Positions 44,181 to 57,654 of a stretch of 64,000 bases of DNA are shown piece after piece. Positions within the stretch are counted from its first letter, which is position 1. The number at the start of each line of letters is the position of its first letter. Below the pieces are notes generated by a model. It had not been told where the DNA came from, did not search any database, and saw only the letters and a program-made list of their open reading frames with translations. This DNA is from Liolophura sinensis (taxonomy: Eukaryota; Mollusca; Polyplacophora; Chitonida; Chitonidae): the NCBI RefSeq assembly GCF_032854445.1, contig NC_088301.1, positions 31,339,830 through 31,403,829 of the forward strand. The letters are read 5' to 3'. Position numbers and translations under genes: made by a program.

Positions 44181-44430
44181 TTGTTTTTGTGTTTAACTCC
44201 GTGGTAAAGATATTTTCACTTATATGAGGGCGATGAGGTTCGATGGTGAATGAAACCGGAAAGTCTGGAGTAAAATAAATAAATAGACTTACAGGTACAT
44301 GTAGTTCACAAACCGCTTGGTTTAAAGTCGAAGTGGCGAGAGCTGGGTTCCAACACGCGACTTCATTGGCCAATGCTCTAAGAGTCGCAGAGAGCCTGTG
44401 CTCTACCAATCTAAGGCAACGAGGCCCCTA
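44181..44430 (-). mobile_element. SINE with a different tRNA-like head
   Basis: The left part has a worn family 3' end (GTTTAACTCCGTGGTAAAGA, CACTTATATGAGGGCGATGA, AATAAATAAATAG). The right part on the minus strand reads GGGGCCTCGTTGCCTTAGAT, TGGTAGAGCACAGGC and GTGTTGGAACCCAGC, i.e. A-box and B-box phrases unlike the main SINE. It could be a second SINE family, or two elements joined. Confidence 0.6.
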
Positions 44431-44990
44431 CAAATCGCTAAGATGCGTTATCAGAATTTGAGACGCCTCCTCAGAAGTGGAGATACTTTAGCAGCCTGCG
44501 GGTTCTGTTCCCGAATGTATCTTTGAGATATATAGATCAAAGTCTCCAAGCAACAATTTTAGATTACGTGAAGATGCGAGTGTTTCTAAACAAGAGAGAT
44601 CCCCTGGGCTAAAATTGTTCTTTTTCCAGTGAAGTGCGTAGTAGGGTGTTGGTAAGGCAGGATGTATCTAGAGAAGCTCTATAAAAGTTAATTTAAGTCA
44701 TAAAATAATGATTTGCTTCCAATATGGTTTTCACATGTGGACCTGTAGACGTTTACAATGGATTAAATAGCCCACCAACTATTGTATTAAGACTGTCATC
44801 AATTTATAAAATGTGAACCGTCAGATTCGGTAACTTAACCAACTTATGGAAATGCGTGCATTTGGGCAAAATTTCGTGTTAAAAATGTGTACTTGGTTCT
44901 CTTTGTTGCACACCCATAAGAAACAGATCAGTATAAACAATGGAGAAATGATTTTGTACTTTTAATGAAGCATTTCGGCCACGAAGCTCT
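44431..44990. other. Intergenic, no gene seen
   Basis: No gene or repeat recognised. Confidence 0.3.
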
Positions 44991-45124
44991 CCTTCATTAT
45001 TGTTACTATTATTATCGTGACCATTATCGTCATTATTATTATTGTCATCATCATGTTCATCATCATCATTATTGTTGTTGTTGTTTTGTTGTTGCGTCAT
45101 TATCGTTATCGTTATTATTATTTT
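44991..45124. repeat. Trinucleotide-rich microsatellite (ATT/ATC/GTT)
   Basis: Interrupted runs of ATT, ATC, CGT and GTT triplets. On the minus strand this reads as Asn/Asp repeats, but no gene context supports coding. Confidence 0.9.
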
Positions 45125-45754
45125 ACAGGTAAGATAACTAAACAACCAATGACGCACTTTCTCGCTTGTTTGCGGCGAAAATCTTGTCTAACTTAGACGG
45201 CTAACTCTGTGGTGTTACCTCTAAACTGACCGACTGTATAATAAGTAGGTTTGGTTTGTAAAATGTACGGTACATCCCCTGTAAACAGGAGAACATTTTG
45301 ACACTTTACGACTATTTCCCCGGGATAATGGCACAGGCGTGTCAACAGAATGAGCCAGTTAACAACGGTCCAGCCATATATAGTGTTCTAATGGACCAAC
45401 CCATCAGTCGGCTGAACCGATTTAATTTAACTGATGCTGTTTGTTTCCCTTTACAAAACAGGTGAAACGTTAGCTGGATATTACACTGTCTTAATGACCT
45501 AACTTAACAGGTAGATCGCGTTTACAAACTATATATTTACTGCCGCCGCCCACCGGCGATTAAATCATTTTAGCGTTTAAGCTGCGTTAGTCGCTCATTT
45601 CCACATGTATTAATACAACAATTCAAGGATCAGCAAAGCTACAAAAACATATGAAATAAACATTGATAATAACAATATTGAATGGACGGCATGGACGATG
45701 CCGTATATGTCTTTATGTTGGAGATGAATGGTATACAGATCTTTGAATGTAAAA
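45125..45754. other. Intergenic, no gene seen
   Basis: No gene or repeat recognised. Confidence 0.3.
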
Positions 45755-45975
45755 TATTTATTTATTTATTGATTGATTTTTTTTCGCCGTTTTTCGCCAC
45801 CATCCGCAGTTATTAACTGATTATTCTCACCAGTTAGGGTTCTGAGAACGGTGACATAGGCTGATCTACAAATTGCCTGTACAAAGACCAGGTTTGAACC
45901 CGCACTCCGTCTGCCTTAACCAATTAAAGACATGAAAGTCTGCAGCAACCTGCGGATGGTCGTGGGTTTCTCCCA
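45755..45975 (-). mobile_element. Degenerate SINE or SINE mosaic
   Basis: Tail TATTTATTTATTGATTG, CGCCGTTTTTCGCC, then a tRNA-like block on the minus strand (AATTGGTTAAGGCAG as A-box side, GCGGGTTCAAACCTGG as B-box side). It is followed by a plus-orientation body piece (AGCAACCTGCGGATGGTCGT). The order is scrambled, so it is probably nested or rearranged. Confidence 0.55.
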
Positions 45976-47109
45976 TAAATTGAAAGACATGCACCTTAGT
46001 GTTGTTAATCAACAGATACATGTATATCACGGTTGTAAATTGTAGACAGCCTTTTTGGTTAAAAAAAGGGTGTAGAAAACTAGGATTTAACGCTTACATT
46101 CGTAACTTGGATATTTCTTTATATATGTATATATGTGTGTGGTCCTTTTTTTACTTTCTTTTCCCAAATGGCTAGAACAAAGTGCTTGGTTAAGCTTAAT
46201 GGAATATTGAACCTCAGCTGAGTGGGCTACAAAGGTGAATAATTTATTTTCTGGCTGACGCAAGATAGCACAAGGGATTCGAATCAAAGCTTCTTTCATT
46301 ACTCTATTGAACAAGAAGCATATGATGAAAAATAAGAGACAAATGATACTTCCATCGTTGTAATATTTGAGACGAAATGTTTCAGATGAGACAAAATCAA
46401 GCTTTTAGCTGAGAGTCGATTTTGTGTTGTTGCCTAAATACAGTGCAGACAATCTTCCCTTTATCAGCAATATATCACTGTCTGGTGGTATCCCAAGCAG
46501 AACTGATCTGAGCACCCATGTGTCTGTGGATTAATACTACCCTGAAATTCCCATTGGCTTTTGACCCTCTGACAGAATGCATAACCGACTTGCCTACAGG
46601 GACAGTCACATCACCACCCACATCGCAGCATCACAAATAGTAAAAAGCAGATTGGTGCTGGACCAGTGAAGGCGCAGGCTCAACTATTGCCAAGCTTTCC
46701 AGTTTCGCTTGTTCCAAGAACCTGTCTATGGGTGAGGGGAAGAGGGGGGGGGGGGTAATTTACTGTACTACTGGTTTGTTCCCCCTTAAGACTAATTATA
46801 TTTAACGATATGGATCACATTTGCATTAGGGTAGATCGTGATGCATGGGGAAAAGTGGGAGAATTTCCCCCATAACTTACGACTTTACTTAATATACTGT
46901 TGAAACCAATTCACGCAAGTCAGCACCTATACGCAAGCTCAAGCATACTCCTATATGCAATTCGTCGTCGAAGAGCCGTGACAAAGTGTGTAAAAGTGAA
47001 CACAAAATAAGCACAATTGAGTCTTGGTGTGTTTTTGAAAGAAAATCTGTTGTGATTGCAAACATTGCTTCAAGAAATTATTCCGTATTTAGTTAGTGCA
47101 TGTCACAAT
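45976..47109. other. Intergenic, no gene seen
   Basis: Contains a G12 tract at 46744-46755. No gene recognised. Confidence 0.35.
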
Positions 47110-47940
47110 ATCTCGCAATGTACCTCATTTCATTCGGGATATGTGCCTAGAAAACACCATTTCAGTTGGGACCGGTCTCTGGAGAACATCATTCCATTGG
47201 GAACAGGTGTCTAGAAAACACTGTTTTATCATTGGGGATAGGTGTCTGAAGAATATCATTTTATTGGAGACAGGTGTTTGGTGAACATCATTTCAATGGG
47301 AAAAGGTGTCTAGAGAACGCCATTTTTTTTCATTGGGGACAGGTGTCTGGAGAACATCATTCCATTGGGAACAGGTGTCTAGAGAACACTGTTTTATCAT
47401 TGGTGACAGGTGTCTGAAAAACATCATTTTTTCATTGTCTGAAGAATATCATTTCAATGGGGACAGGTGTTTAGAGAACACCATTTCATTGGGGAAAGGT
47501 GTCTCAAGAACATAAATTTTTCATTGGGGACAGGTTTCTGGAAGACATCATTCCATTGGGGACAGGTGTCTGAAAAACATCATTTTTTCATTGTCTGAAG
47601 AATATCATTTCAATGGGGACAGGTGTTTAGAGAAAACCATTTCATTGGAGACAGGTGTCTGAAAAACATCATTTTTTTTATTGGGGACAGGTTTCTGGAG
47701 AACATCATTCCATTGAGGACAGGTGTCTGAAGAACATAATTTTTTCATTGGGGACAGGTGTCTGAAGAATATCATTTCAATGGGGACAGATTCTAGAGAA
47801 CACCATTTCAAAGGAGACAGATGTCTAGAGAACACTACTATAATGTGGATAGGTATGAGGAGATCACCACTTCAATGGGGACAGGTGTCTTGAACATACC
47901 ACTTCACTGAAAACCGTCTGGTACACATAACTTAACTATA
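47110..47940 (+). repeat. 31-36 bp minisatellite, about 24 copies
   Basis: Core TTGGGGACAGGTGTCTGGAG then AACATCATTYCA. Spacing varies from 31 to 36 bp because of a T-run of changing length. Larger blocks recur (47390-47480 resembles 47560-47650). Decayed copies reach about 48060. Confidence 0.9.
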
Positions 47941-48261
47941 GAGAGGTGTCTGAAACACGCGGAATAGGCTTCTGTAACACGCAACTTTAACAGACATAAG
48001 TGTCTGGGTCTAGATATTTAACTGGAGACAGATGTCTTGAATACGCTATATCATTGAAGATGCCTATAAAGCTTTAATGGAAATACGCCGCGTCACGGGG
48101 AATAGCCGTCTTAAACAGGCCATTTTATTTCAGATGCCGCCTGTTTATCACAATGTTGAACAGCTGGGTTGACTTATGCGAGGGTCTTTAGATCTTTATC
48201 GTCCAAAACAACCGTTATATCCCACAGATAATTTCTGTTGGGTTTAGGTTGAGTACTTGCT

Positions 48262-48526
48262 TCCTCTCATTAATTTATTTATTTATTTGATTGGTGTTTT
48301 AAGCCATACTCAAGAATATTTCACTTATACGACGGCGGTCAGCATTATGGTGGGTGGAAACTGGGCACAGCCCGGGGGAAACCCACGACCATCCGCAAGT
48401 TGCTGACAGACCTTCCCACTTACGGCTGGAGAGGAAGCCAGCATGAGCTGTACTTGAACTCACAGCGACCGCTTTGCTGCGAGACTTCTGGGTCATTACG
48501 CTGTGCTCGGTCACTCCTCTCATTAA
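48262..48526 (-). mobile_element. Full-length SINE with 12-bp target-site duplication
   Basis: Tail TTATTTATTTATTTGATTGG, signature CACTTATACGACGGCGGTCA, ACCCACGACCATCCGCAAGT, CCCACTTACGGCTGGAGAGG, B-box side TACTTGAACTCACAGCGACC, and a shortened head ending near 48514. TCCTCTCATTAA occurs at 48262-48273 and 48515-48526. Confidence 0.9.
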
Positions 48527-49454
48527 AAGCCCGTTGATATTTTTATGATTGAGTCTTTAGTTTTGTGGGAATTCTCTTCATTTTAGCAAATTGAACAGAT
48601 ATTTTTTATCTAAAAGAGGAAATTGGTTTTCAACATCGAGATATTGACAGCCATGTTTTGGAAATCGAATATAATCAGCTTGTCGAGCCATTGTTTTAGA
48701 TTCCGCTGAAAGAGAATTATATTCGATTGTGTTTAGTTATCTTCTTGATTGTTCATTTCATTTCGTGGTTGTCTTGTATTGGTAAAGGGTCTTCAGCAAG
48801 TATCCCTTATTAAAAGACCACCTGGCCTGGATCATGTGCCGGAGGATCAAGAATATATCAGCTTCATAGTCATATTTGTGATAAGATTTGTCTGAAACAG
48901 AACAAAAAGGGCAGAGTAATGAGACCCTTCAGCGTGTTCCAGAAATGATAAATAAAGAAAAGTTAGTTGTCATTACCCGTTAAAACAAAACACAATTCTA
49001 AATCATGGTTCAGCACAAAACCCTAAGGGAAAACATACTATGGCCTCCACACAATATATACATCTTGGTCAAGGTGTCAGAGCAACATTTCCAAACGGGC
49101 CATTTGTGCAGATAAAGCCCTGGGTTCATTTTCGTAAAGTGGCGTACGACATTTATTGTATTTTGTACGTCACTATTAACGTATCATTGCCCTATATGTG
49201 CCATATGTGAAAGTGCCCCCTGGACCCGAGTTAAGCTGAGTTAGGCGTTTGCTATGGAACGCCAAGGATCCTGTATGAACGTCCCGTCGTGTTAATCATT
49301 TCAAGTATTTCACTTCAAATGTTAAGCTGAGTTTACTTTTTAGATGTCCAAAAACTGATGTAGCGATCTATCAAAAGCAGTCAAATGATTCCTACATCTG
49401 GACTGACTAAAATCATTCATTATTTAAAGTACAAGCACACACCAACAGTTAAAT
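48527..49454. other. Intergenic, no gene seen
   Basis: No gene or repeat recognised. Confidence 0.3.
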
Positions 49455-49585
49455 ATCGTACGTGGGAAGGTCCGTCAGAAACCTGCAGATGCCCGTGGGT
49501 TTTGCTCCCACCATAATGCTGACCTTCATCGTATTAGTGAAATACGGCGTAAAACAACATTCAAGTAAATAGATTAATTAAATGT
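49455..49585 (+). mobile_element. 5'-truncated SINE
   Basis: CGTACGTGGGAAGGTCCGTC, GAAACCTGCAGATGCCCGTG, CCCACCATAATGCTGACCTT, ATTAGTGAAATACGGCGTAA and a decayed AAAT tail. The CCCGGG body block is deleted. Confidence 0.8.
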
Positions 49586-50358
49586 TATAATCTACCTGTC
49601 TCACTGCTTGGGACTCGCCTAGTCCCTGGTAAAATGAATCACGTGGATATTTCCACCGCGTTCTAAGCAGCTGCTCATACTAAGCTGTTTGGCTACTATC
49701 AATATCCATGAGTACAATCCTTGACCTTTTCAACATAAGGAATAATTACAGGATCTGCGGAACTCTGGCACGGTTATCATGCGAATAGGTCGGTATCTAT
49801 AATCAAGCAGTCACTTCATCAATGTTTTCTCACCTGTTTCCCTGTAGCATATGGTCATGGGATTAATAAACACTGAACTACTGACTGTATCGTAGTCTGC
49901 CAGATGCCAACAGAAGTAAAAGAAGTGGAATTATGCGGGGGCATTTCTAGATAGTAACAATCAACCTAGACCGTTGTAGGGTGTACTTTCAGAGCTGCTT
50001 AGCCATTCTTTAATTAGGCAAAGGTGAAGTGGATGAAATCGTAGGAAACTACGTGTATAGGTCTGTCAGACGAGAACTTAAGATGAAATTGTGATTACCA
50101 CATGAGTTTTGTGACAACTCTTTGAATTATAAATTTACCTTATTAAAATATTGAGCTACGCCAAACATACTTTTTGATATAGCAAATGATGCAAATAACA
50201 TTAATATACTTGAACTGCAAAGCAGTTTCGGCCGGTGTCGTTCTCGTAGTTATCACTGTACACTTTCAAATGGGAGACAACGTAACTATATCTAAACGCA
50301 CAATGCCGGGCGATATCTGTGGGCTATCTGCGTATCAACTTTCAGAACAATCTGTTCA
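49586..50358. other. Intergenic, no gene seen
   Basis: No recognised gene. Confidence 0.3.
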
Positions 50359-50685
50359 TTGGTTCTTGAGAAGAAGATCTTTAAACCATTTCATATAAAA
50401 TCCAATATGGCCGCCGAAATGAAAGTATGTGATATAAAAACATGGGACTCCGTAGTGCACAACTTCAGGTATTGGGAAACTTTACTGCAAAATTTCAAGT
50501 CAATCGGTCAAACTGTCTGGCTGTATGTTGATCAAAAAATCGGTGGAATAATAATAATTCGAGCGAAAACAATAGGCGTCCCGCAGAACTACCCTAATAA
50601 ATGTGTGCGATTTTTTATATCTGACCTCCTGTTTACCTTTCTCCAAAATATTAATCCGTTTAAATTGACAGAAAGTGTTGTTTGA
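50359..50685 (+). other. ORF of 108 aa running into inverted-repeat element, probable repeat DNA
   Basis: The frame reads on through NMAAEMKVCDIKTWDSVVHN and SIGQTVWLYVDQKIGGIIII and ends inside the left arm of the inverted repeat. The underlying DNA (TCCAATATGGCCGCCGAAAT, CAAGTCAATCGGTCAAACTG) resembles phrases I associate with interspersed repeats in aquatic animals rather than a conserved protein. I take it as part of a non-autonomous repeat. Confidence 0.4.
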
Positions 50686-50892
50686 GTGATGCTAGAATGA
50701 ATTCTGTTATTATAACACAATATTGTGTCATATTCAACTTAATATCCTGTTGGTCTAATAAAATCGCTATAAAAATCGCGAAATAGAATATTGTTACATT
50801 TAACAGAATAATATGCTACAATAACAGAATACATTCTAGCATCACTCAGACAACAGACTTTCTGTTAAATTTAACAGACTAATTTTTTGAGA
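50641..50892. mobile_element. MITE-like element with long terminal inverted repeats
   Basis: The left arm at about 50641-50716 (GACAGAAAGTGTTGTTTGAG, TGATGCTAGAATGAATTCTG, TTATTATAACA) is the reverse complement, with a few mismatches, of the right arm at about 50808-50892 (CAATAACAGAATACATTCTA, GCATCACTCAGACAACAGAC, TTTCTGTTAAATTTAACAGA). A spacer of about 90 bp separates them. There is no coding capacity. No clear target-site duplication was identified, so the exact ends are uncertain. Confidence 0.8.
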
Positions 50893-53800
50893 GTTCCCGC
50901 GTCACACCTGGCTCATTGTTACGTATGTGTGCTAATTTTGAAGTTGATCTGCTGGAGAATTTGATGGATACCAAACTCTGACGCCGAAGACAATGGGCGC
51001 CTCACTTAGCATCCGGATCTCCATTTATCAGTATCATGTTGGTGGAAAAGCATGCGCTTCTATGATGGAGGAAGGGGTTCGCTATGTAACTCGGTTAAGG
51101 CGATCATCCTAACACGGTTTCATCGTGGCATCGCTCGACGACCATCTTTTTGCGTTTTCATACCATGGCTTCGTACAGTCGTGCAGTCGCTTCGTGTCAT
51201 CGTGCCATCGCTTCATACCACAGTGAGGCAATATTACGATGAAACTATGGTATACTGTGATGGCCTTATGCCGGCTCCATAGTTTGCTGGTCAGCGTACG
51301 AGGGAGCGAGGTAATGTTACGGATTGGGGCTCTGTAACAATTACAGTGGGGAAAATTGGTGTAAAATCAAAGCGGTGCCGTTAACTGGGGAACTGGCATG
51401 GATGTAGCACCAGTCTACAGACATTAAATAGAAAACATGCTCGCATCTTAACCGTGCCGACTCATTCAAAGAAAACCTCGACGATGAAAGCAGGGGATTA
51501 TTGAAAATCAACCAGCTGTGTCTGAATCCGAAATTTGGCGTAGAGTCAAATACCGTTGATTATGAAGTGGTTGCAGTTGATGAGGGAGAAGCCAAGTTTG
51601 CGCGGGGTGCAGACTAACTGTGTCAGCAGGTAATTACCATAAGCCGCGCCGAGTCGGGAAGAAGCCTACAGAGGCATACGTGTCAAGGTAGAACCTATCT
51701 GTTTCAACTCGACTGATCACTGCAGTCCCGTCTAAATGGATTTCTGAAACAAATGACACTAATTGATCAAACAGTTGCGCAAAATCAGTGTCTTCGGAGG
51801 GAAAGAAACCTGAAAATTGCTTCTAGAATATTCATGCGAGTCTAAGTGATACATAGAATGCTTGACTGTCTCATTTGTATTCATAGCATCACTTTTTTCT
51901 GAGAAGACTTTCGAAAAGAGTGTCAGCAATTTGTGAATCTCTGTATAAGAATAGTGGGTAAAAACAGCTAATTTCATATGGTCAGATATTAGGGATATCA
52001 ACCAAATAAAAATACCAAACTCAAATCTGATACAGTATTCTAGAAATACCAAAGGTATGTGGGGCGTAATCATTTCCAGTGCTTCCGCAGGAAGAAATAA
52101 ACCGTTACAACGTGGGCATAGGTTATTAGGGTTTTGAAGCGGCGCTCAACAACACGCGTTTGACGACAAATTGACGAAAAAGGCATTTATTTTACCCTGA
52201 TTTGTATGAATATTAGACGAACGGCTGTGTTACACTATTACCCAATGCAGACGACTGACTTCTGTACACGTATAGTGCAGCTGGAAGCTACACTTCTTCA
52301 AGACTGAACTGTTTTGAGGGAAAAAGGCGCCTATCCTATTATCTCTTACTTGTTACAAACCAGAATCGACAATTTGTTCAGAGATTCATGAAGACAATGA
52401 GATAGAGTCAGTGCAAAATCAATGAACATCAGTCGTATGGCACAGAAGCATTGTGCATTGTTTTGTGGAGTCTCTGCCTCACGTAGATCTGCCCTCCACC
52501 ATTTATTGCATAATGCTTCCAGGAGGCTATAAATACTCGTAGAGATAAGTACGACATGAGTTTTATTGAATCCCCACAGTTGCTCCACAGACTATAACAA
52601 TTTATCACCAGAGAAATTTTACCTCATTTGTAAGGGTATCGTTGGCGAGTAGATTTGTGGATATATCACATGGAAAATAAATCATTTTACACCTTACTTG
52701 TTGAAAGTCAAGGTTTCTGTCTCATGTGTTTCTTGAGAAACTAAGTGTTTCTTCTTTATGCTATTTGAATTGTTTTCTCTCCTTTTTAACATTGCGTAAA
52801 TAGTCTAAAATTAATCTTGAACAAAAAACAATTGCGAGTAAAGAGATTTCCTTTATGCCGTGAGATTATGGGAACAGTCTTACTAGTCGTTTACAATTTT
52901 ATTTCATGTGATCGTAAAAGTAAGACCGTTAGTAAGGCCAGCTTGCTCAGTCGTCAGCCAGGTATACACATTCTTGCATCGAGAGTCAAGTGCATGAGTT
53001 AGTCAACTTCCATTCTGGCTTATGGGATACGTGAAAAGTTTAGTTTTTGTCTTAATAGGGGATATATGAAGTGGCCTAACATACAAAAGCAACATCAAGC
53101 TTCTCAGCTTTCTTCTATAAAACTTTAAACTACAGTTTTCACAAATTTCCCGAATGTCCAAAAATTAGGCAGCTTGTTGTGATGATAGCTTTTCACAACT
53201 TTGATAGGGGAGAGCCCCATTTTCATTCGCTAAACTGGTTCCGTGTTTTCTTCGATGACGTCATTTCCATGTACTTCCAATCACTGGCGGAAAATATGCA
53301 TAAAATAGAGTTAAAGCAAAATATGCTTTAAAATGAATTCTTTTTGTCTCATTTGTCTGGCATATCTTTCTTCATTTTCCTTCAAACCGCGTTTTATAGT
53401 ACCTTTTCATGTACATCATCCTTTTCGCCAGTGTAAGCACTTTACTGCTTCGAATTTCGACTAGGCGGAACTGCATACCCCATAGAGCACAGTGGACAAG
53501 TCAACTATAAATTATCTCTGTCTTCAAGTACGTCATTTCTGTTATCGGCGCACCTTGTTTTTAGCTGTGATCAAAATTATTATGAGCGCCAAATCAAGAA
53601 GTCATCTGTGCAAATTTTACTCTTGCAAGATTACTATGCGTTTGTCACTCGTAAATCACCAGTTCCGACATGCCAGTGAAATTCCGGACTCAGTCGGGGA
53701 ATTACTGGCGCTAAGTCTCCGGGAAATAGATTAGAGGAAAATGGGCACGATTGACAGCTTCAAGCTTTCGACTACAACGTCCGGTCACATGCCAGTCAAC

Positions 53801-54480
53801 AACTGGGTCGTCAAACATGCTAGCGAAGTATAATCCGGCGAGCAATGACCAGCAACTATAACACTCTGACACAGCACTTAAACATACCTTCGGGTGGATT
53901 TACGATAAGGATAAATCCCCTCTAGACAAGCTTTATGGCCGGAATAATTGCTTGACTGCATAACTCTTCAGGCTGTGCCCTGAGCTCCAAATATTACCAT
54001 TACCGAGATCTGGCCTGTACCAGTGGGCATAGTTGTTATTTTATGTTCTGTGGTGGGAACAGAGGAGACCATAAAATAAACCACTAAAGTGTTGTCTAAT
54101 GGGTATCCTAAATAGGTTAGAAGATCAAGATGCGTATTCAGTCACATAAGGCAACCGCTAGTTGTAAGAACCAAATAACTCCCTCGCTAGGCCTGATCAT
54201 AACATGTGTTTTAAACATTTTTACTCATCATAACATCATCGTAATTACTTAAACAATTTGTTTACCCGATATTGTTCTCCCGTGCGACAATAATTTGATT
54301 TTTAGGAGAATGTATTTTTTAAATTGAACTTGTCTTACGGCTGCCAGGTGTATGGGATTAGAAAAATAAGAGGAGGTTTTACTTTCAATCGATAAAATCC
54401 AAACAGTTATTTACTTAACTTCCACCAGTAGTTATGCTGTGCTATCTAATTGTTTTAATTCCAAAGAAACATTTTTACAC
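50893..54480. other. Intergenic, no gene seen
   Basis: AT-rich with short ORFs. At 51125-51235 short phrases (TCGTGCCATCGCTTC and similar) recur a few times. None of the ORFs carries a motif I recognise. Confidence 0.35.
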
Positions 54481-57400
54481 ACGTGCACCTACTTCACCAC
54501 ACACATACCTGCTGTGAAAGAAATGTTGCTAACAGCAGCCAATGTGCATTGATTGGCCTTCCAATTCTGCGTCGACAGAGACTTCCAGATACGTAATATA
54601 CCAGGAAGATAGTAATGAGTGCGTATATAGAAGAATGGGAAACAAAGTGTATTGCATGATGATGATAATTCCGCCTTTCGTATCCGCAAGATACTGGAAG
54701 TATAGAATTTGCACCGTCGAACAAGGTGTCGACTTCCACGTGCGCATGGTACTGGGAGGATAGTGTTGCTAGAGTTTACTGTGACTTATGTGTACTTGAC
54801 GTGAATAAGGAGACCTCAAAGTTAGGAGAGTAGATGACTGTGGGAAACGACATAACTCCTTTGTAAAGGACAAATATCAAGCTTACTTCAACGATTCCCA
54901 CCTGGATCTGCAGAATATGAATTCTTTGAGAATGAGCAATCTTGTGAGCGTTAACTCAGGATACAGAGAAAGTGTGGTGTGATAAGTCTATTTCATTCTT
55001 ACTTTTATTATTATTTTTCAGTACTGAATTTATGAGAATTATGCTCGTGCGTACTATCGACATCACAGATCATTTGATAGAACAGTCTTACATTATTTAG
55101 TTGCAATATCGTATGTATCGATTGCTTTTTGTCGAAATCTATTCTTATGTTATTATATACATTTGGCAAAATGCAAATCATTTCAATGTTTCTGAGAAAC
55201 AAAAATAATTGCGGATGTCATTTACGCACATGTTTTCTTGTTAATTTGTTGCAATCAACGTTAAATAAAGATTTTGAGATTTGAAACTGAGATTTCAGTC
55301 CATTTTAAGCGATAGTGTGTCTGGAAATAGTTGAAATACGTTGTGTTTATAAGTTTATAACCACATCCCCTTGCAGAATCTTTCCAATCGCTTAAGGATA
55401 CTTCATGGTAACAACCAGTTCTACATTAGGGACACCTGTTTGGCAGAACGATCTCATATTACCGGCGGAGACTAGCGGGGACACTAGCATATAGACCAAG
55501 CAGCTAACTATAAAACTGGCGTGCGTATAGGAGATTGCCGTGGTTTGGGAAATAGAGGGTCCTTCCGTGATAACGGTGTTATTCTCGAATCTGATGAATC
55601 AATCATCTCGTACATTATTCGATAAACGCGGGGATGGCAACTTGGCTCATCAAACCAGAAAAAACTGATGGAGCATAACAAACAGGTCTCGTGGTTTGAC
55701 CTAGCTCGACTATTCGTCAAAACCACTTCTCTCCCAGCGCTGGTGTACCTCTATACCGCCACAAAAGATTTAGGTGACTGCGAGGGAATGAAGAGAGGAG
55801 CGGGTGATTGAGATGCGTGGGTGTGTGCGGGCATGTGAGCGAGTGCATGCGGCTCCTGAGAGCGCTTATTGTTGGCTGTACGATTAGACTTCTTGGTTTC
55901 TGGTTATTTATTCATTCATTCTAATGATGATTATTAATTTTCCCTTATTCGTTTGTTCACCTAAAGTTTTACAACGACTTCAGTTTGTTTCACATACTGG
56001 TGACCCAGTTTTCTGATTATAGCACCATTGTGACAAGTACCCTTGGTATAGCGGAGACTAGTTTTTCTGTTTCTTTGATAAACCCTTGATGTCAGTGTGA
56101 AGAGTTCCAATGGCGTCTATATGTACGGTCGACGGGAGCTCCAATAGCTATTGACATTCAATGTATACGGTCATTTATCGGTCTAAGTAAGCTCAAAGTT
56201 TTAAGCAAAATGACATTACCACAGAATGCTGAATTTGTTAGTGGAATACAGATACGGTTCAAGGCCCGAATCACTCTCCAGAGCCTCAACATCGACAGTA
56301 CATGGCTAACAAACTTCCATCTGACCTCACCATATTGTCTTGGTAGAGCGACGGTTTTCGAAAACGAGATTTGGTTTCCAGATTGCCTATTGATAATTCC
56401 TCGCTCTTCAGAGACCAACGTACTTTTATCATAACCAATTGGGGCGATGAGAAAACGCCATTTACAAAGGTCTTCCATGGTCAAATCACCTGACAGGATT
56501 GGCTGGTATAAGATTGATTACCGCCGTTATGGCAGGTGGTACTCGCTATCATGAAGGGCATCAACTTCTCTCTAGGTTGCCGAATCGCACTTCCTCTGTA
56601 AGAGTGAAGGAACGTCCAGGAACCAATAAGGCTGCTACCATTTGTGAAGAAGGCCATAAATTGGAGCAATTAAGTCATCAACATCCTTACCAAATGTAAA
56701 TGCTGTCTGTCTATTGCGTGTTATATTTGGTGCAGCGTGTCGCTAATGTATTCAAACGTCGAATGGTGTGACCGACCAGTTATATACTAGGTATTCTGAC
56801 CGTCCCTCATTAAACCATCACCACCAAGCTGCTTTCCCATACAAGCCAATTAACAAGCCACTATTCTGCGTTTGCGCAGTGACCAAAATTTTTTAAAATA
56901 GAATTATGCAGTTGTGGATTTTTGCCTTTAACCAGGGCGTGTCAAGGGGATCTCGCGCGCTCTCCATCTCGCTGACCAACCTATGATACCTTAAAATCAC
57001 TGATGTGGTGCTGCTAAGGTAAGCAATGTGATACAGTCAGTCAAGTATTGACACATGAACGTCTCCAACTTCTTATGCAAAATAACAGTATTACAGAGTT
57101 GCGAATTCAAGTGTTTTACACAAAGCCACGCGTCAGCCGTCCAACGATAAAACTTTGCTGATTTAATTGCCAATTTTTCAAATTGCCCAAATGGATACAC
57201 CGACATTTGAAACAGGAAACTGACATATAATACGAAGTGCCCCGGCTCTTTAAGACGAAGTTCTCTAAAAATTGGGATGGAATTTGAAGCAAAAGAAACA
57301 GAAGCTTGACAGGCAGAGTATCACGTATACAGCAGAATCGATTAGGCTAAAACCAGTCTCGTGTAAGCTAGTTTTTCTCATCAGAATCTGTATATTGTGG

Positions 57401-57654
57401 CACCTGATCAACTCATGAGAAAGATTTTGTAATATTGTACATCTCATCGAGCACTGCTGCCACACAAAGCCAATGCCTTCATTGCCTTTCAAAATAGATT
57501 GCTTGGTATCAGGTAAAGCACTAAACAGCAAAATCTGATGGACTGAAAGTAAAAAGTTCCCTGTACGATTCTGAATTGCGCTAAACATATCTTTGTATCA
57601 TGGTCACATGACCAGACATACCTATTTGATATCGGACAATATACTACGAAAAAC
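54481..57654. other. Intergenic, no gene seen
   Basis: A minus-strand frame at 56158-56484 (108 codons) and another at 57265-57588 (107 codons) were examined. Neither shows a recognisable domain and both are compatible with chance. The region 56150-56700 has somewhat higher GC and could be an old element, but I cannot name one. Confidence 0.3.

Noticed and set aside
44879-45157. Asn/Asp-rich 92-codon ORF
   Set aside because: It is the antisense reading of a trinucleotide microsatellite.
56158-56700. Possible retrotransposon reverse transcriptase on the minus strand
   Set aside because: Some phrases (LIAPIYGLLHKW) recalled retroelement proteins, but the frame has several stops and no YxDD or RNase H motif was seen.
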